From the NCBI GenBank assembly GCA_033816765.1, contig CM066290.1, positions 2,046,001-2,110,000 of the forward strand: DNA of 64,000 bases. The letters are read 5' to 3'. Both the position numbers and the translations under genes were made by a program. This stretch comes from Nothopassalora personata. Lineage: Eukaryota; Ascomycota; Dothideomycetes; Mycosphaerellales; Mycosphaerellaceae. The notes below the pieces were generated by a model. The model ran no database searches, was not told the origin of the DNA, and saw nothing but the letters and a program-made list of their open reading frames with translations. This document shows positions 24,830-37,550 of the stretch, in pieces; the first letter of the stretch is position 1, and every line of letters starts with the position of its first letter.

Positions 24830-27800
24830 GAGGGATTAGGCAGCTATGTTAGTATTAATCGAACGGGCTAGATGGTCGAATAATGTAAACGCCATTTATA
24901 AGATAAGTGAGTGTTAGTACTAGTAACCTAATAAATCTAAAGACGAGTCTATCGCGTAGCTAGAAAGTAAGTTAAGGGAAGATAAGTAACTATAAGAAAC
25001 AAGTAAGATCTAAGGACTAGAAGCACCCGTACCCGAAGCATTAGAACTAGAATTAGAACTAGAATTAGAACTAGAAACCTATAGGCTATAGCTATAGCCG
25101 GAAATTCAACTAGAAATAAGGAGCCTATAAACCCGCACTAACTACTTAGTTCCACTCATTCTTACATAACTCCTTTATCTAGATCCACTCATTGTCGTAG
25201 CTAATACTAGTCTCACTAGACGCGTCCCTAAGTAGCTAGCTAGTGAAGTTCCTATAGTAGTTGCGGAAGAAGCTCTTATTACGCCCTTCGCTTATAAAGC
25301 ACATCTACTCGAGAGTAGTAACTAAGCTAAGCTACTTGTCTATCAATTTTATAGCTCGGACGCGCTAATTATGCATCTTCTTATTAAAGAGCTCCGAGTC
25401 TAGGCGGACCGTAGCATTAAGCCACCTTCTAGCATTAAGGATGACTTCGTTGTTGTTCTAAGACTTTAAACCCGCTAGGGCATCGGATAGAGGGCTAATG
25501 CTACTAAGGTGTACGGCCGTAGGAAAAGGATAGCTAGGTACTAGGCGTCGATACTTAAACCCTATAGCGCTCTTACTTAGCGTCTTAAAGTTACAATAGA
25601 GGTCTATTACCTAGTGCATGCTCTAGCTTCTCTAGAGTTTAAGATAGTTATCGTCGCGGATCTCGATAAAGTAAGGGTTAATCTAACGTAGCGTCTTCTT
25701 ATATACGGCCTACCTTATTAGAACGCCTATAGTAGTTACCCGCATTTGCCTAGCGCTTAGGTCCTCTCTAAACTAGCTAATGCTATTCTTACTTAGGTAA
25801 TTCTAGACCCTAACCGAGAGGAAACGCTTAAATCGGCCGTCTTCTATATAGTCGTTAATCCGGCACTACTAGATAAAGTCTCTAGCATTCCCTTACTTAT
25901 AAAAACCGTGTAAAAACTCCGGCCTACTAGTGCCCTCTAAGTTAAGAGAGTATAGCATGTTAAGCCGGTTACTAGTCTAGTAGTTTTCAATTTCGAGGTT
26001 TAAGTCGACCCTAGTATACTGTACTATAGTGTTCGCGTTACCCCCCTAATAAGCCCTATTAAAGCTAAAAATCGTAGGCCTAGGGAAGGAGATGAACCGA
26101 GTATAGTGTTAAGGGTATAGCGCTACTTGTAAGAGCTATAGCCCGGGGTCTTGTTGTATAATCTATTAGCTTAGAGAATACTACATGTTCTAGTAGACGC
26201 CGCCGTTACTAACCTTATTCAATTCTCGTAGGTGCTATCGGTACACGTCGAATTCTCGACTTATTATCTCTCTAACTGTTTTAACCCGCGGCGCTAGTTT
26301 AGCGTTATTATACTAGTATAGTATGTTACTATTAATGTAGGTACCGGTGCTATTAAGATCGGCTTAGTTAGCTTTATCGATGCTAAATTTGTCGAGGATC
26401 TAGTTGTAGTTAGCATACGTAACGATACTACTCGTAGTACCGACTTTGCCTCGAACGCGGAGGTAGCTAAGCGGGTTAACAGTCTTCTAACTACGCTTAT
26501 TAGGGCGAAACTACGACCTATTCTTTACCTTAATAGCTGAAAAACTCTTGCCTTTAAAGAGCTAGTCTTAGACCTTAAGCGCGCGCTCACATAGGGTATT
26601 AGCGGTAATACCGGGATTCGTAGCGAAGTAGAGGGCCTTATAGTAGAAATCTCGAACATACTAATCGTACATTATAGCGCTAACCTTACTATCCCTCTTA
26701 AGAACCTCCGAGACAGCATATTCGAGCATCTTAAGGCCCGCTATCCGGTACTTAGGTAGCTAGTTAATGCTATCTACATTAATCGAGTTTCTAAACTTAA
26801 TACTATAGTACCGCTTATTATAGGTACAGTTAGCGCGCTTAATCCGGAGGGCCTCGTCTTCTTATAGAATCTAATCCTTAAAGACTAATACATCCCTAAT
26901 TATAGCCGAAGGTAACATAGTAAGTATCGGATTGCTATTCTTAGTTAGGGCCGGAGTCGATCGTAGGGTACTAACCGGTGTACCTAGCGGACTGCCTTCG
27001 CGTATAGGTGCGCCGTCTAGTGTTCGGTTAGGCGAGGATTAAGTAGGCGCAGTTATGCCCTTACCTATACTCTCGCCTATACGGAGCTACTTAAGTTAAC
27101 TCGACTTACGACCGCCTCTCGATAGGACTGTAGGCTAGGTAGAGGCTAGTAGAGTTAGCGTAGTACTCTTTACACGTCCTTTACCTTTACTACCCGGTAG
27201 TGGCTAACGTAGCTAAGGCTATTACTAGCTAGATAGTCTAGGTTAATCTATACTGTCCTCCGGGGACGCGGACTTCTCGGTAATAGTACCCTCTATAAAG
27301 TATAGAAGGCTATCCTTATAGACGGCTAGGCGGTGTCTTCTAATAATCTCCCTACTCTTAGCCAACTACGGATTAATGCTACGTGCTTTAGCCTCCCTAT
27401 TGCACCGGGTAAGATTACTAGGCTCTAGAATTCGCTTACGATCTATGCCCTTACGGTCGATCCTTATACGCTAGATTAATGCCCTCTAAATTCTACTAAT
27501 AGCCCTACTATAGTCTAGGTACTTGTTAATAAAGGCTATAAACTAGCGGCGCCCGCTGTTAGTACTACAAAGCTCGGAGATAACGCGTCGATTAAGAATC
27601 TTATTATCTATCTACTATAGCTAGTAGCGGGTAAGCGTAGCTCGAAGAGTCTTCTCTCGGTTACGAATCTCTAAACCGGTCTTACGAATCTTACCGACGA
27701 TAGGAAACAAGACATCGAGCTTCTTATTACTAAGGAACTCATCCTAGTAGCTCTTGCCTATACCGCTCTTAACTTCCTCAAAAAATAGGTTAACCTAGAC

Positions 27801-28150
27801 GGAGTAGTCTTTAAACACCTTCTCGAAGCCCTTATAGAAGTCCTTTAACACCTTAACCCGCTTCTAAGGACTAAGCTCTCGGAACATAACATTAGCGGCG
27901 GACTTCGGCGTGTTTATATTAGTAAGGACATGCTTAACGTTATCCGGTAGGCGAAGGGACTCGAATAAGGTCTAAGGTAGGCGGGTAAGCCTAGTAACAG
28001 TACTAGTAAGCGCTATACTCGAGCTAGCCGGGCGTAACGATAGACTAGCTAAAGCTATAATAACTAGGATTTGCTAGTAGTAAGATCGTAAGAGCTAGCT
28101 ATCTCGTAGTACTACTCTAGAGTATTAGTAAGCTTTAAAAGCTTAGTGTC
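24830..28150 (+). pseudogene. Plus-strand reading frame inside G2, unrecognised, RIP-broken
   Basis: Left of pol, and on the opposite strand, translation gives long protein-like stretches interrupted only by TAG/TAA, for example around 25270-25900 and 26950-28050. An acidic repeat encoded by three exact copies of TTAGAACTAGAA lies at 25041-25076. I do not recognise a domain. It could be an accessory gene of G2 or the remains of another element nested in it; frame continuity was judged by eye only. Confidence 0.35.
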
Positions 28151-28498
28151 GGGGTAGGGGCTTTAAAGAAGGTTAAGGTCGTAAAGAGAGAGAGGCTAAA
28201 GAACCGTCTAATATGTATAGTAGTAGATAGATGTGTTAGTAGCTCTAGTAATAGTGTTAGTGTTTAAAGAAATAGAGAGGAAGTAGTAGGTAGAGAGCTA
28301 CGCTTAAGTATACCTCTTAGCGTATATCCCTATAACCGTTATAAGGTAGTAGCGCTGAGACCGGTCTTATAAGTAGTAAGAGTAGTGCTATTAAGGTTAC
28401 ACTAAAGGTCCGATGACCCTACATGTGACCGAAAACCAGTGCTAGTAACTACCTAGGTAAGCATTCGGTAGGGGCATACTACGCTATTACGTAATCCG

Positions 28499-28524
28499 AT
28501 TTACCGGTCCCGGGACCGGTAAAT
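28499..28524. repeat. 26-bp perfect palindrome, internal copy 1
   Basis: A perfect 26-bp palindrome, ATTTACC then GGTCCCGGGACC then GGTAAAT. It lies between the convergent ends of the plus-strand frame and pol. An identical copy is at 32683 and shorter relatives are in both LTRs. Confidence 0.95.
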
Positions 28525-30952
28525 GTGACTCTACTAAGGTCTAACTAAGGTAAGAACACCCTATAAAGTGAAGTCTAGATAACCGAATCGGCTTAATAAA
28601 CTAAAGGGCATACGTAACACATGCCTAAGGGAAGTGAACTCCGTACGCTATTACTAACTAATTAGTTCTTAGCCTCGATCCTACTAAACTGTAAAATTTC
28701 GGCTGTAGAAAGGTTATAAGGCCTAACCTATAGCTTCTTAGATTCCGGTTTAGGATACGATCCCCTTTCGTTAACTCCTATAGGTAGTACGTCTTCGTCG
28801 GCAATAGGCTCGATCTCGTTCGAATTACTACTATCTTTACTATTAGCGACGCTATTAGCGACTTCTCCCTCCCCTATTACGAGATCGGTCCCATTATCTA
28901 AGCTTAGTACTCCTATGTTATCCGGGCGAAGTTATAGAACTAGCTTAAGGTTTTCCCGTGCCTAAACACCCTTTATTAGCGTACTATTAAGTTCCTTAAG
29001 AATATAGGTACTAAATTCCCTAGAGACACTAGACACCCGATATAGACCTTACTATCGGTAACCGATCTTGCGTAAGAAGTTATCCTTATATAGCTTATCG
29101 AATCTTATAATAAGGTCGCCCTTCTAGAAACTAATAGAGTTAACATTCCGGTAAGAATTAAAGTAGTCCTTACTAAGTTCTCTTAGTCGCTTCCTTCGAG
29201 TATATAGCTCTTCTAAACTAAGGTCTCGAGCCTAGAGTTGACGCGCACGTATAGTAAGTAGGTCCTTAGTCGTTCTTACCGATCCCTATTAGTAATTTGC
29301 CTACGTCGGGTACTTAACCTTAATTGGCAGAATCGTGCGATAGCTATACAGGACCTAAGCTAGCGTTATTCTAGTAGTACGATAGGTCGTGGTCCTATTA
29401 GCCTATAACATAGCGGGTACCTATTGCTCCTATCCGCGGTATATGTTCCTTATAAGCTTTACTAACGCTATAAGAATCGGACGGTGCCTAACCTCGACTA
29501 GAGTATTAGACTACGGATAGTACGGTAATATTCGGATCCTTCGAACACTAAGTCCTATAAGTAACCGCTTAACCTTAGCCGCATAAACTGTAGCGTTATT
29601 AAGTACAATTTTAGTATAGTAGCCGTACCTATAGAAGACATCTTCGTATAGAAACTTAGTAACCGTCTTAGAGCTAGGAGGTGCCCTTATTACTCTAGCC
29701 TCGATCTAGTTACTAAGTGCTTCGCGCGTAACTAGGAGGTATCCATTTTTATGCACCTAGACGGGGTCCGAGTACTACTTCTTACTAATAACCTAAGGGC
29801 TCGATAAGTGAAGCTTACTAGCGCGCTAGTTGCCTTCGCGAAACCTATAAGGAGTATAACTTCGAACCTACGTAGAGACATCGGCGAAGTACCCGTCCTA
29901 GTAATACCAATCGGAAATAAGGTTGTACACGACCTTAGCGCTACGGTAACGGTGTCTCTCATAGCACTCTATAACGATCTCCTTCTAAGTCTTATTATCG
30001 TTAATTATAAGTTGTAACGGTGCTCCTCGGCGCTTCTAGAAGAACAGCAATTAGTCCCGGATAAAGAAATTGACGCTCTTCTTTACTAGCCGCCGGTACT
30101 TAGTACGGGTAATACTATCGGGCCGGGTCCTAGTTTCTATAACCTAAGTAAGCTACTAAGAGCCCTTAGAATATTAGTCCCCGAGATGTCGTGTTTTCTA
30201 GATTTTAACTAGATAGGTGTCGACCGGCTCCGGGTACCCGAATAGCTTATTATCAATTATCTAGTCGACTTCGTCTTCGTTAGCTTCCCTAGGTTCCTAA
30301 GGTATAGAGGGCCTACGAGACAGGGCATCTAGGCTAGTATATCTAGTCCCCGTAACGTGCTTCACCTCGAACGTAAATAACCTAATCTATACGACCTACC
30401 GGGCTATTGCCGAGTTCGGTAGGTCCGAAGCCGGCCGGTTAAGCTACTATATAAGTGTCTTAGCATTAACCTTAAGGATAAAATTAACGCTAGTAATATA
30501 TCTCTAGATCTTCTTAAGCCCCTTAAGGACCCTAAGGCATTCCCGCTTACTAGCATTATATCTAGATTCTAACGCGTTCTAGATTCCGCTCTTATACCCT
30601 ACCGGGTAACGCCGTCGGGTACTGTCCATTAATTCTTAAGAAACGATACATCCCTATCTAGTGCCGCTAGCATTAACTAAGACAAAGATAGACCTAGTAC
30701 TAGGTAAGTAGTAGAGGGTAACTAAGGCTAGAGTCTATATAAGATATCTAGCAATCTCTTCTTTTAAGAACTGCTTATTTTCTGTCTAGGTGAACTCGGC
30801 GTCCTTCTTTAGTAGCTTATACATTAGTCGAGCGATGATAACGAACTAGGGAATCTATATCCGGAAGTATATACATAGCCCTATATAGGTGCGGACCTCC
30901 TTAATATAGGTAGGCGTAGGCTAATCTAGGATCTTAGCTATAACCTTTAGGT

Positions 30953-31284
30953 TGTTGCGGTTGGGCCTTGTCCCTCGTCACGTGGGTGGCCTAGGAAGTG
31001 TCGATCCTCGATATGTCTCTAAAGTAGTGTGAACGAGAGTTCACTACAAGGTTGCAACTTAACACAAGAGTGTTGATTTGAGTTGAGCACGAGGCTCCTA
31101 TCTACTCGTAAAGAAGCGTCGTCTATATAGTGCCATGTCTTGGCGTAACTGATTAGACTGATCACTGAGCAGACTGAGCGAACTGATCACTGAGCTGATC
31201 AGTCTGAGCGAAATCGACCTGCTCAGTTTCGGTCCTTCCCGAAGAATGAGTGGCTGTGGGTTCTTCCTGAACCGAACCGTAACA
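30953..31284. mobile_element. Solo LTR, family E copy 2 (TSD TAGGT)
   Basis: A 332-bp unit from TGTTGCGG to CCGTAACA, flanked by TAGGT on both sides (30948-30952 and 31285-31289), inside the pol region of G2. It keeps many CpA and TpG dinucleotides, unlike the DNA around it, so it inserted after the main RIP of G2 or escaped RIP as a short repeat. Confidence 0.92.
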
Positions 31285-32682
31285 TAGGTTAGGATAGCGA
31301 CTATCCGGGCTAGTAACGTACCTAACAATCTTAAGCTTTTTATATAACTATTAGGATTTGCCTCTAGTAACTACCGCACTAGCTCTTTCTAGGTTAGTAA
31401 GAACTAGATCTAGGGAAACGATGTGCTTAACGACCTATTTCCTTAACCTAGGCTCTACTTCGGCATTCCTATAGTCCTTAGTTAGTCCCTTAATACCGAT
31501 GGTATCGAGAAACGGCTTCGCTCGATGCGAGATATAATTAAGTAGAATCTTTATTACCGCACGCACGAATTAAGTAACTAAATTAGTAGCTCCTTAAGGT
31601 AGAGTCGTGTTGCGTACTAGGCTAAGAGGGGTTATAAAGGCTATTAAGTCCCGGTAGGACTTATCTAAAGTAATCTGATTATAACCTAAAAACAGGTCTA
31701 TAAGTAAAGCGACTCGGTACCCGGCAAAATCCTCTAAGAAGCTATCCGTGTCCGGTGGAGTGTTAGCATCGCGTATAGTAACCTTATTTAGGAGCATAGC
31801 TAAGTTAATTAACCGATATAGCACATCGCTTCTAGAGGCATTAACCTTCTTTACGACGAGGAACTAGCTATTAGAATATGCCCCTTATAAGTATTCTAGG
31901 ATGTTGTTCTTAATCCGGGCTCTAATTATACGTTTAACGATCGCCCTAAGACTTAGGTACAATCGGATAGGACGTGCCTACTATAGCCTATAAGGGACCG
32001 TATTAATCTTCTAAGGTAGCATAACGTCGTGCCTAATTTACCTTATGTAACTAAAGTCCTAAGCGAGGACTGCCTCCCGGTTATAGAGCATCTTATCGAA
32101 TAAGGCCCTTTCTATTAGTAATAGCTTAATACTAACCTTAATTAAGGTAAGTCGTTCTAGAGTAATCCGGCTACCTCGCTTAATACTTAAGAATTTCTTA
32201 GTTAAGTACTTCCTATCAAACGGACCTTGTCCTTTAGGTATCTTAGATTCTAGGTATAGTGCCCTACGCTTCTATTCTATATCTCCCTTAACTCGTGATT
32301 CTAGGCGTTCGTAAACGCTCGCGTCTACTAGCTTCTTCTTATCCGCCTTACGCTTATATATCGTAAAGACCTACGGTATCCTAATGTTAGCTATATGTTA
32401 GCCTACTTATTACTTCCGTGCCTAAGCGTTTAATGTAGATTGCCTTAGGATCTCGGAGGGCTAATCCCCTTAAACTAAATAAACGTTAGTAATAGAATCT
32501 CCCTTAAACGCGCCTATTCCAATTTCTGCAACTCGTTTCTTTACTCTAGCAGTCCTAAGTAATCCTAATAAGTGAGCTAAATAGTTACTAGGCGTTAGAG
32601 CCTTACCGGGTTCCTATAGATGCGTCGTGTCTTCCTATAGATACGTCGTATCGTAGTCGTATCCGTCCTCCTTACTATAGCT

Positions 32683-32708
32683 ATTTACCGGTCCCGGGAC
32701 CGGTAAAT
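32683..32708. repeat. 26-bp perfect palindrome, internal copy 2
   Basis: Identical to 28499-28524. It lies in the gag-pol region upstream (in coding sense) of the RT block, at a point where the frame would otherwise be coding. Confidence 0.95.
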
Positions 32709-35700
32709 TAAAGTCCGAGGTTTCTCCGAGATAGTGCGAGAACCTTACTAATTTTATTAAACCCGGCTTTAGCAAATCGGTAGGTTAAGCGCCGTAACTT
32801 AACCTACCCTTCTATTTCCCGACGCTTTTAATAGTTCTTAAAGGGTCTTACACCTATCCGAGCTAACTAGGGTAGTAAACATAACACTTTCACCTTTACG
32901 GCTAGTAATAGTCCCCTCCTATAAACTATTATCGCAGTTACGGGTAGTAAGCCGCACCTTACGGGCCTACGGACGTCCTAGGATTGTTAGTGAGTTTAGA
33001 TCCGAGGAAATAAACATGTCTACTTAGTAGTAAACCCTAAATACCTAAACATCTAAATTTCCTATAACACCTTTAAACTGGGCCCGCCCTCTAGTACCTC
33101 GAAAGGTAAGCTAAGTATTCGACATTACTAGTAACCTAAACCTATAAGCGTTCCTCTAGCCGATAATATTTACCTCGGAACCCTTATTAATTAGGCACCT
33201 AATCTAGTTCTTGTTTATCCTAAACTCCGCTACTACCTAAGGACTAGGGACTATAGTAAAGTTATTAAGGACACTAGAGAGACCGATTTTCTTAACGTCC
33301 TTATATAGCTTAGTAGTAGGGACCGCACCCTTAGCGCAAAGCATAGTTAAATACACTCCGACATACTAGGCCTAACTATCTTCGCGGAAGACCTCCTTAT
33401 TATACTTAGGTTTATCTTTATAGGTAACTACTTGTCTAGTACGAACCTTAGGGTCCTTTCCTATAAGACGTCGTACTATAGCGAGCTTCTCCTAAAGAGC
33501 GGGGGTGTTAGTAACGCGACCGAAGAGGGTAGCCTCGAACTAGCGACTATATCGAAACTAATCTTAGGCGTTTACATTAGGAAACGTTATCTAGAGGATC
33601 TAATTAATCTAGTAGATAATACCCTCTTCCTTTATAACCGGACCATTACTAGCTAAACTATATTGTCGGACGTAGTTATTAATCCTTATAGTCTTAGCAT
33701 TCTATATACGCTTCCTTTATGCGAAGGGGGCGTTTACGGGACTAATAGGCATATCCTTAGGCAGTCCTTTATTAGTATCGTTCCCTAGTCTATTTACTTA
33801 GGCATCATTTCCCCTTCCGGGTTACCCCAGATTTAGCTAATAATTAAGTTTCGCTTATTTAAGCACTAACTTCGTTAATCATTTTAACCTCCTACTAGTT
33901 AATCTTAGCTTACCGGATCTCCTATTCCAATTGTAGGCAAACTTTCTTAGTAGCCTTAGCTCGGGCTCGTAGATCCTAGGCTAAGGACCGGGTCCTCGGG
34001 TGCGGATTCTTTAGAATGCCTACGGGTGCCTTCCCTTTTACTTTGTTAGACTACATAGGATAGGCAGATACCTCGTTAAGTTCGCCTAAGTCGACCGCCT
34101 GCTCTACTTTACTTTCTCCGAATAAGACCTAATATATACTAGTAGCCTTCTCCGTTTAGCTAGACCGTACGTCCTAAGGGCTATACTCTATTAAATGCCT
34201 AAAGTTAGGAGGGGGCTTAGAATAATTAGGAGGCGTAACCTTTATTACCCTAGTGTAGTCCCTACCTATCTATTACTTACGTAGTACGGGAATCTTATAC
34301 TAGTTATTAAACTCGATCGGCCTATAATGTTCTTCGAGTAGAGGGAGCATATAGAGCATTTTCGGTTTACTATAGTCCCTCCGAAAGTTGAACTTAGTAG
34401 GACGCGGATCGCCTTCTTTCCCTAGATACTACTAGTTATTTAGGGCGAGGTATACGTAGCCCCGGGATATTAAGGACCTTATCGCCCTACAATTACTAGC
34501 CTAGTGCTTCGAGCTACTATAGTTATAGCAACAACTATCTATCGCTTTAGACTGTTCGCGATTCTACGATAGGGGACGCTATATTACGTAAACCTACAGT
34601 TTAGTGTCTAGGTTAGGCCTCTCCGGTTATATAGAGCGTTAATTCTCGCTCGGGTAGAAGGCACCCGCGTCCGCGACGCGACCGCGCTAGTATGCACGTA
34701 TACTTATTTTAGCTACCTTCTAGATTAGGTTATTATTAACAACAGTCCTAGAGGTAGCCTTATTAAGCGTGTTTATCTTAGGCTTAAGGCGCGGCATTTG
34801 CTTTACGACTAAGCGGTATAGCTAAGGTAAAGCAAGAGGGAAATCTGTATATATAGCTTTCCATCCCTCCTCACTATCTACGATACTAGTAGCTTTATCG
34901 AGAATCCTCTAAAAGTCCCTAGACTTCTTAGGTTACTTTAGGTAAAGCCCGTAAGCCTTGTAGACCGCTTTTGCGACTACCTCTAGTAATCCCTAAAGGA
35001 GAAGGCGACTCCGGGAGCTATTATCTAAATCCTTAGGTTCAATTAGGTCACTTAAGGATACAAATAGGCGGATGAATTCCTTTACATCTTGTTCTTTAGG
35101 CCTCTTACCTTACTACGCCCTAATAATCTCCTTAAGATATTCCCGACTCCCTAACATTGAGTAGGCGTTAAACCTTAAGAACTCTAATAAGAACGCCCTC
35201 CTAAAACGTGCCTTATTAGTAAGCCACCTAGGCAGCCTTATAACCACGCGCCGGATAGTAGTTTCGCAATTGCGCTTAAACCTGCCCTAGAAATTATCCT
35301 TCTTAATAGATACCCGAGGCGGATACTAGTCCATTAGGTCGCTAAACCGCTCCTAGAACTTAGTAGTATTAGTACTATTAAAGAACGAATCCTTAGCACC
35401 TCCTAGAGGTAGAAAGCGAGGGCTAGCGTTTTCTATTACTACTACTAATCGTCTAAAGAGGGTAGTTATAGTATCTATTCTAATTGTGCTGTTCGTTCCT
35501 ACACCTATACCTAATTTAGCGGCGCTAGTTCCGCTTCTCCCTTCTTTACCGGATTTAGGTGTTTCCCCTTCCTCCGATTCCTCTATTCCCTTATAAGGGA
35601 CAGAATCCCTATAGACCCCTTCCATTTTCGTAGGGTTTATAGGCTGTTCGTAGCCTCTACCTATGTCGGTAAAGGTGCTAAGTTTTTCTAGTAATGTAGC

Positions 35701-35976
35701 CGTATCTATTGTTACGTAGTACTTACTTTAGAATGCGCTAATACTAGTTGTTGCTTAATAGGACCTTATAACCGTAATTGTTACTAAATACCTTAGACCT
35801 TAAGTGTTTTCGACCTTAGTCGACCTTAACCGTAAACCTTAACCTTAAACCTTAACCTTAAGTAATAACCTTAACCGTGAACCTTAGACCTTAAACCATG
35901 ATTTTAACCTTATAAACTAGATGCTAATACGCTACCGGGTGTACACTTAACAACCCCCCTTATTAACCACTAAAAT

Positions 35977-36347
35977 AATGTCTACTAACTACCCAATATA
36001 GGCCTGTCCGAGTTGTGGTAGTATAGAGCGGTGCTTACGTAAGCAGGAGTATTTGCCGGTCCCGGGACCGGGAAATCAGGTCACGTGACGAGTAGCGTAG
36101 TAGCTAGATAAAACAAGAGGATTAGTAGACCTAAACCCCTATGCCCTCTACTCGAGAGGTATGAATTGAATTGTTGCCTTTATGCTACGCTTACAATGCT
36201 TAGCTGCGCAGAATATATCTTAACAGCTATACTAGGTCCTACTAGCTTGCCTAAATGTCTAATTAAACCTAAATGAAATTAGGGCAAGTTGGACCTAAGG
36301 GACCCCCCTCTAAACCCAAGGTTAACACAATCCATCAGTCGTCAATA
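35977..36347 (-). repeat. Right LTR of G2 (5' LTR in coding sense)
   Basis: Partner of 24180-24550, with the same length and scattered transition differences. The three palindromes are kept exactly at 36032-36045, 36056-36071 and 36080-36089. Confidence 0.9.
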
Positions 36348-36419
36348 CTAATTAAGTAGGTAACTAGCTTAGACCTTATAATAGTAAAGATATTATATAT
36401 CCGTTACCTATAATCTATA

Positions 36420-37550
36420 TCTACTTATCTTAGCTTAATAAGCTTAATAGTTATTATAGTAGATCCTAGTATAGTATATAAGAATTAGATCTCCTTAAAG
36501 AATAGGTATACTAGTTCTATTAGTTTAGTAACCCTAAGCTAATAAGGATCTATATACTTCTAGATATTAAGAGACTTAGCAAGGAGCTCTAACTAACGGT
36601 TTAATTTATCCTATTAGTTATAACTATTAAGTATAATAGTACCTATTCGTAGGCTAGATGTATTAGTACTAGCTATAAGAACTTGTAATAGGGGTTCTAA
36701 TAGAAATTCTACGTAGGTCTACTAGGGGGGTATATAATAAGTAGTAGGGATAGATATATATCCCTATAGTAATAACATAAGGTCTACTCTAAAGAGTCTA
36801 ATTAAATATACGTAGCAAATCAGTAAGCGCTTATTAGACTTATAACTGTCGCGTTCTAGGTATTAATTAGTAGGCTAGTTATTTTATTTAATTATTTACT
36901 TACCTAGCCTTATATATTAATTAGTTAAGGAACTAGTATTAGGTTTAGTATAACCTAATAATATTATAAGTTAAGAAGATAAGCTTAATTAGGTTTATTC
37001 TTAGGCTAATAAGACGTCGAGGGAGAGTAATAAAGTAGTAGTTATCTTAGTCTTAGAAAGACTTAAGAAATAGTATAGTAGAGATTAGGTTTTAGTAATT
37101 CTAAATAGTAGTATTAAATAGTAACTTAAACATATTAAAACTATAAGGGATTCTTAATATTCCTAAAAATAAAGGAGATAGAGCGTCTACTCTCCGTATT
37201 CTCTATACTCTCCCTACTCTCTCGAGATCATAGAGATTATAAAGATTTAAGAGATTATTTAAGATACTCTCTTAGTTCCTTAGTTTTAGTCCTATAAGTA
37301 AGAGAGTACTTCTTAAGTAGAAGCATCCGCTAGCTATATAGATCTAATTAGTTAAGATCTTTAGTCTCGGATTAGAGCCGTAATAACTAGCTTAAAGTAG
37401 ACGATATATTATATCTATCTATCTAAGAGTAAAGAATTACTGTATAAGAAAAGGCTATAGATAACTAATTAAAAGCTACCTGTTATTTAGTAGTAGATAC
37501 CTAAGATTTAGTAGACTAGAGCCTAATTGTACCTAGATTATAACATTATA
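36420..37550 (-). repeat. Right arm of the long inverted repeat
   Basis: Reverse complement of the left arm at 14990-15960, interrupted by the solo LTR at 36937-37385. RIP mutation is heavier than in the outer left arm. At the outer edge, 37521-37629 contains its own short inverted repeat (GCCTAATTG ... CAATTAGGC), which may mark the element terminus. No gene is visible. Confidence 0.65.
36937..37385 (+). mobile_element. Solo LTR of family A, third variant (TSD ACTAG)
   Basis: A 449-bp unit from TATTAGGTTTAG to CCGTAATA, with the exact duplication ACTAG at 36932-36936 and 37386-37390. The first 240 bases are the constant family A module. The rest is a different module rich in CTCTCC and GAGATTAT motifs. 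Confidence 0.88.

Larger units (their letters stand above)
28650..35625 (-). pseudogene. Gag-pol of G2, RIP-broken
   Basis: The gag frame opens at 35625 (MEGVYRDSVPYKG). The RT fingers/palm region is at 31594-31824 (ALLIDLFLGYNQITLDKSYR, DLIAFITPL), as in a common fungal Gypsy lineage. The RT active-site block near 31490 reads FLDTIGIK where the lineage has FLDDIGVK, so a catalytic Asp is lost. Integrase core sequence lies near 29330-29640 (TKFLYEDVFYRYGC, RILPYYP). Before gag, 35797-35905 holds degenerate CCTTAA/AACCTTA repeats. Stops interrupt all frames, and a solo LTR splits pol at 30953. Confidence 0.75.
24180..36347 (-). mobile_element. Large Gypsy-type LTR element G2, 12.2 kb (candidate TSD CTAAT)
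   Basis: Two LTRs of about 371 bp (24180-24550 and 35977-36347), mostly identical, enclose an 11.4-kb interior. CTAAT occurs on both sides (24175-24179, 36348-36352). Gag-pol runs on the minus strand from 35625 to about 28650. A further 3.5 kb on the left seems to hold a plus-strand reading frame. A family E solo LTR (30953-31284) is inserted in pol. Without it the element is about 11.8 kb, large for a fungal Gypsy. Confidence 0.85.
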
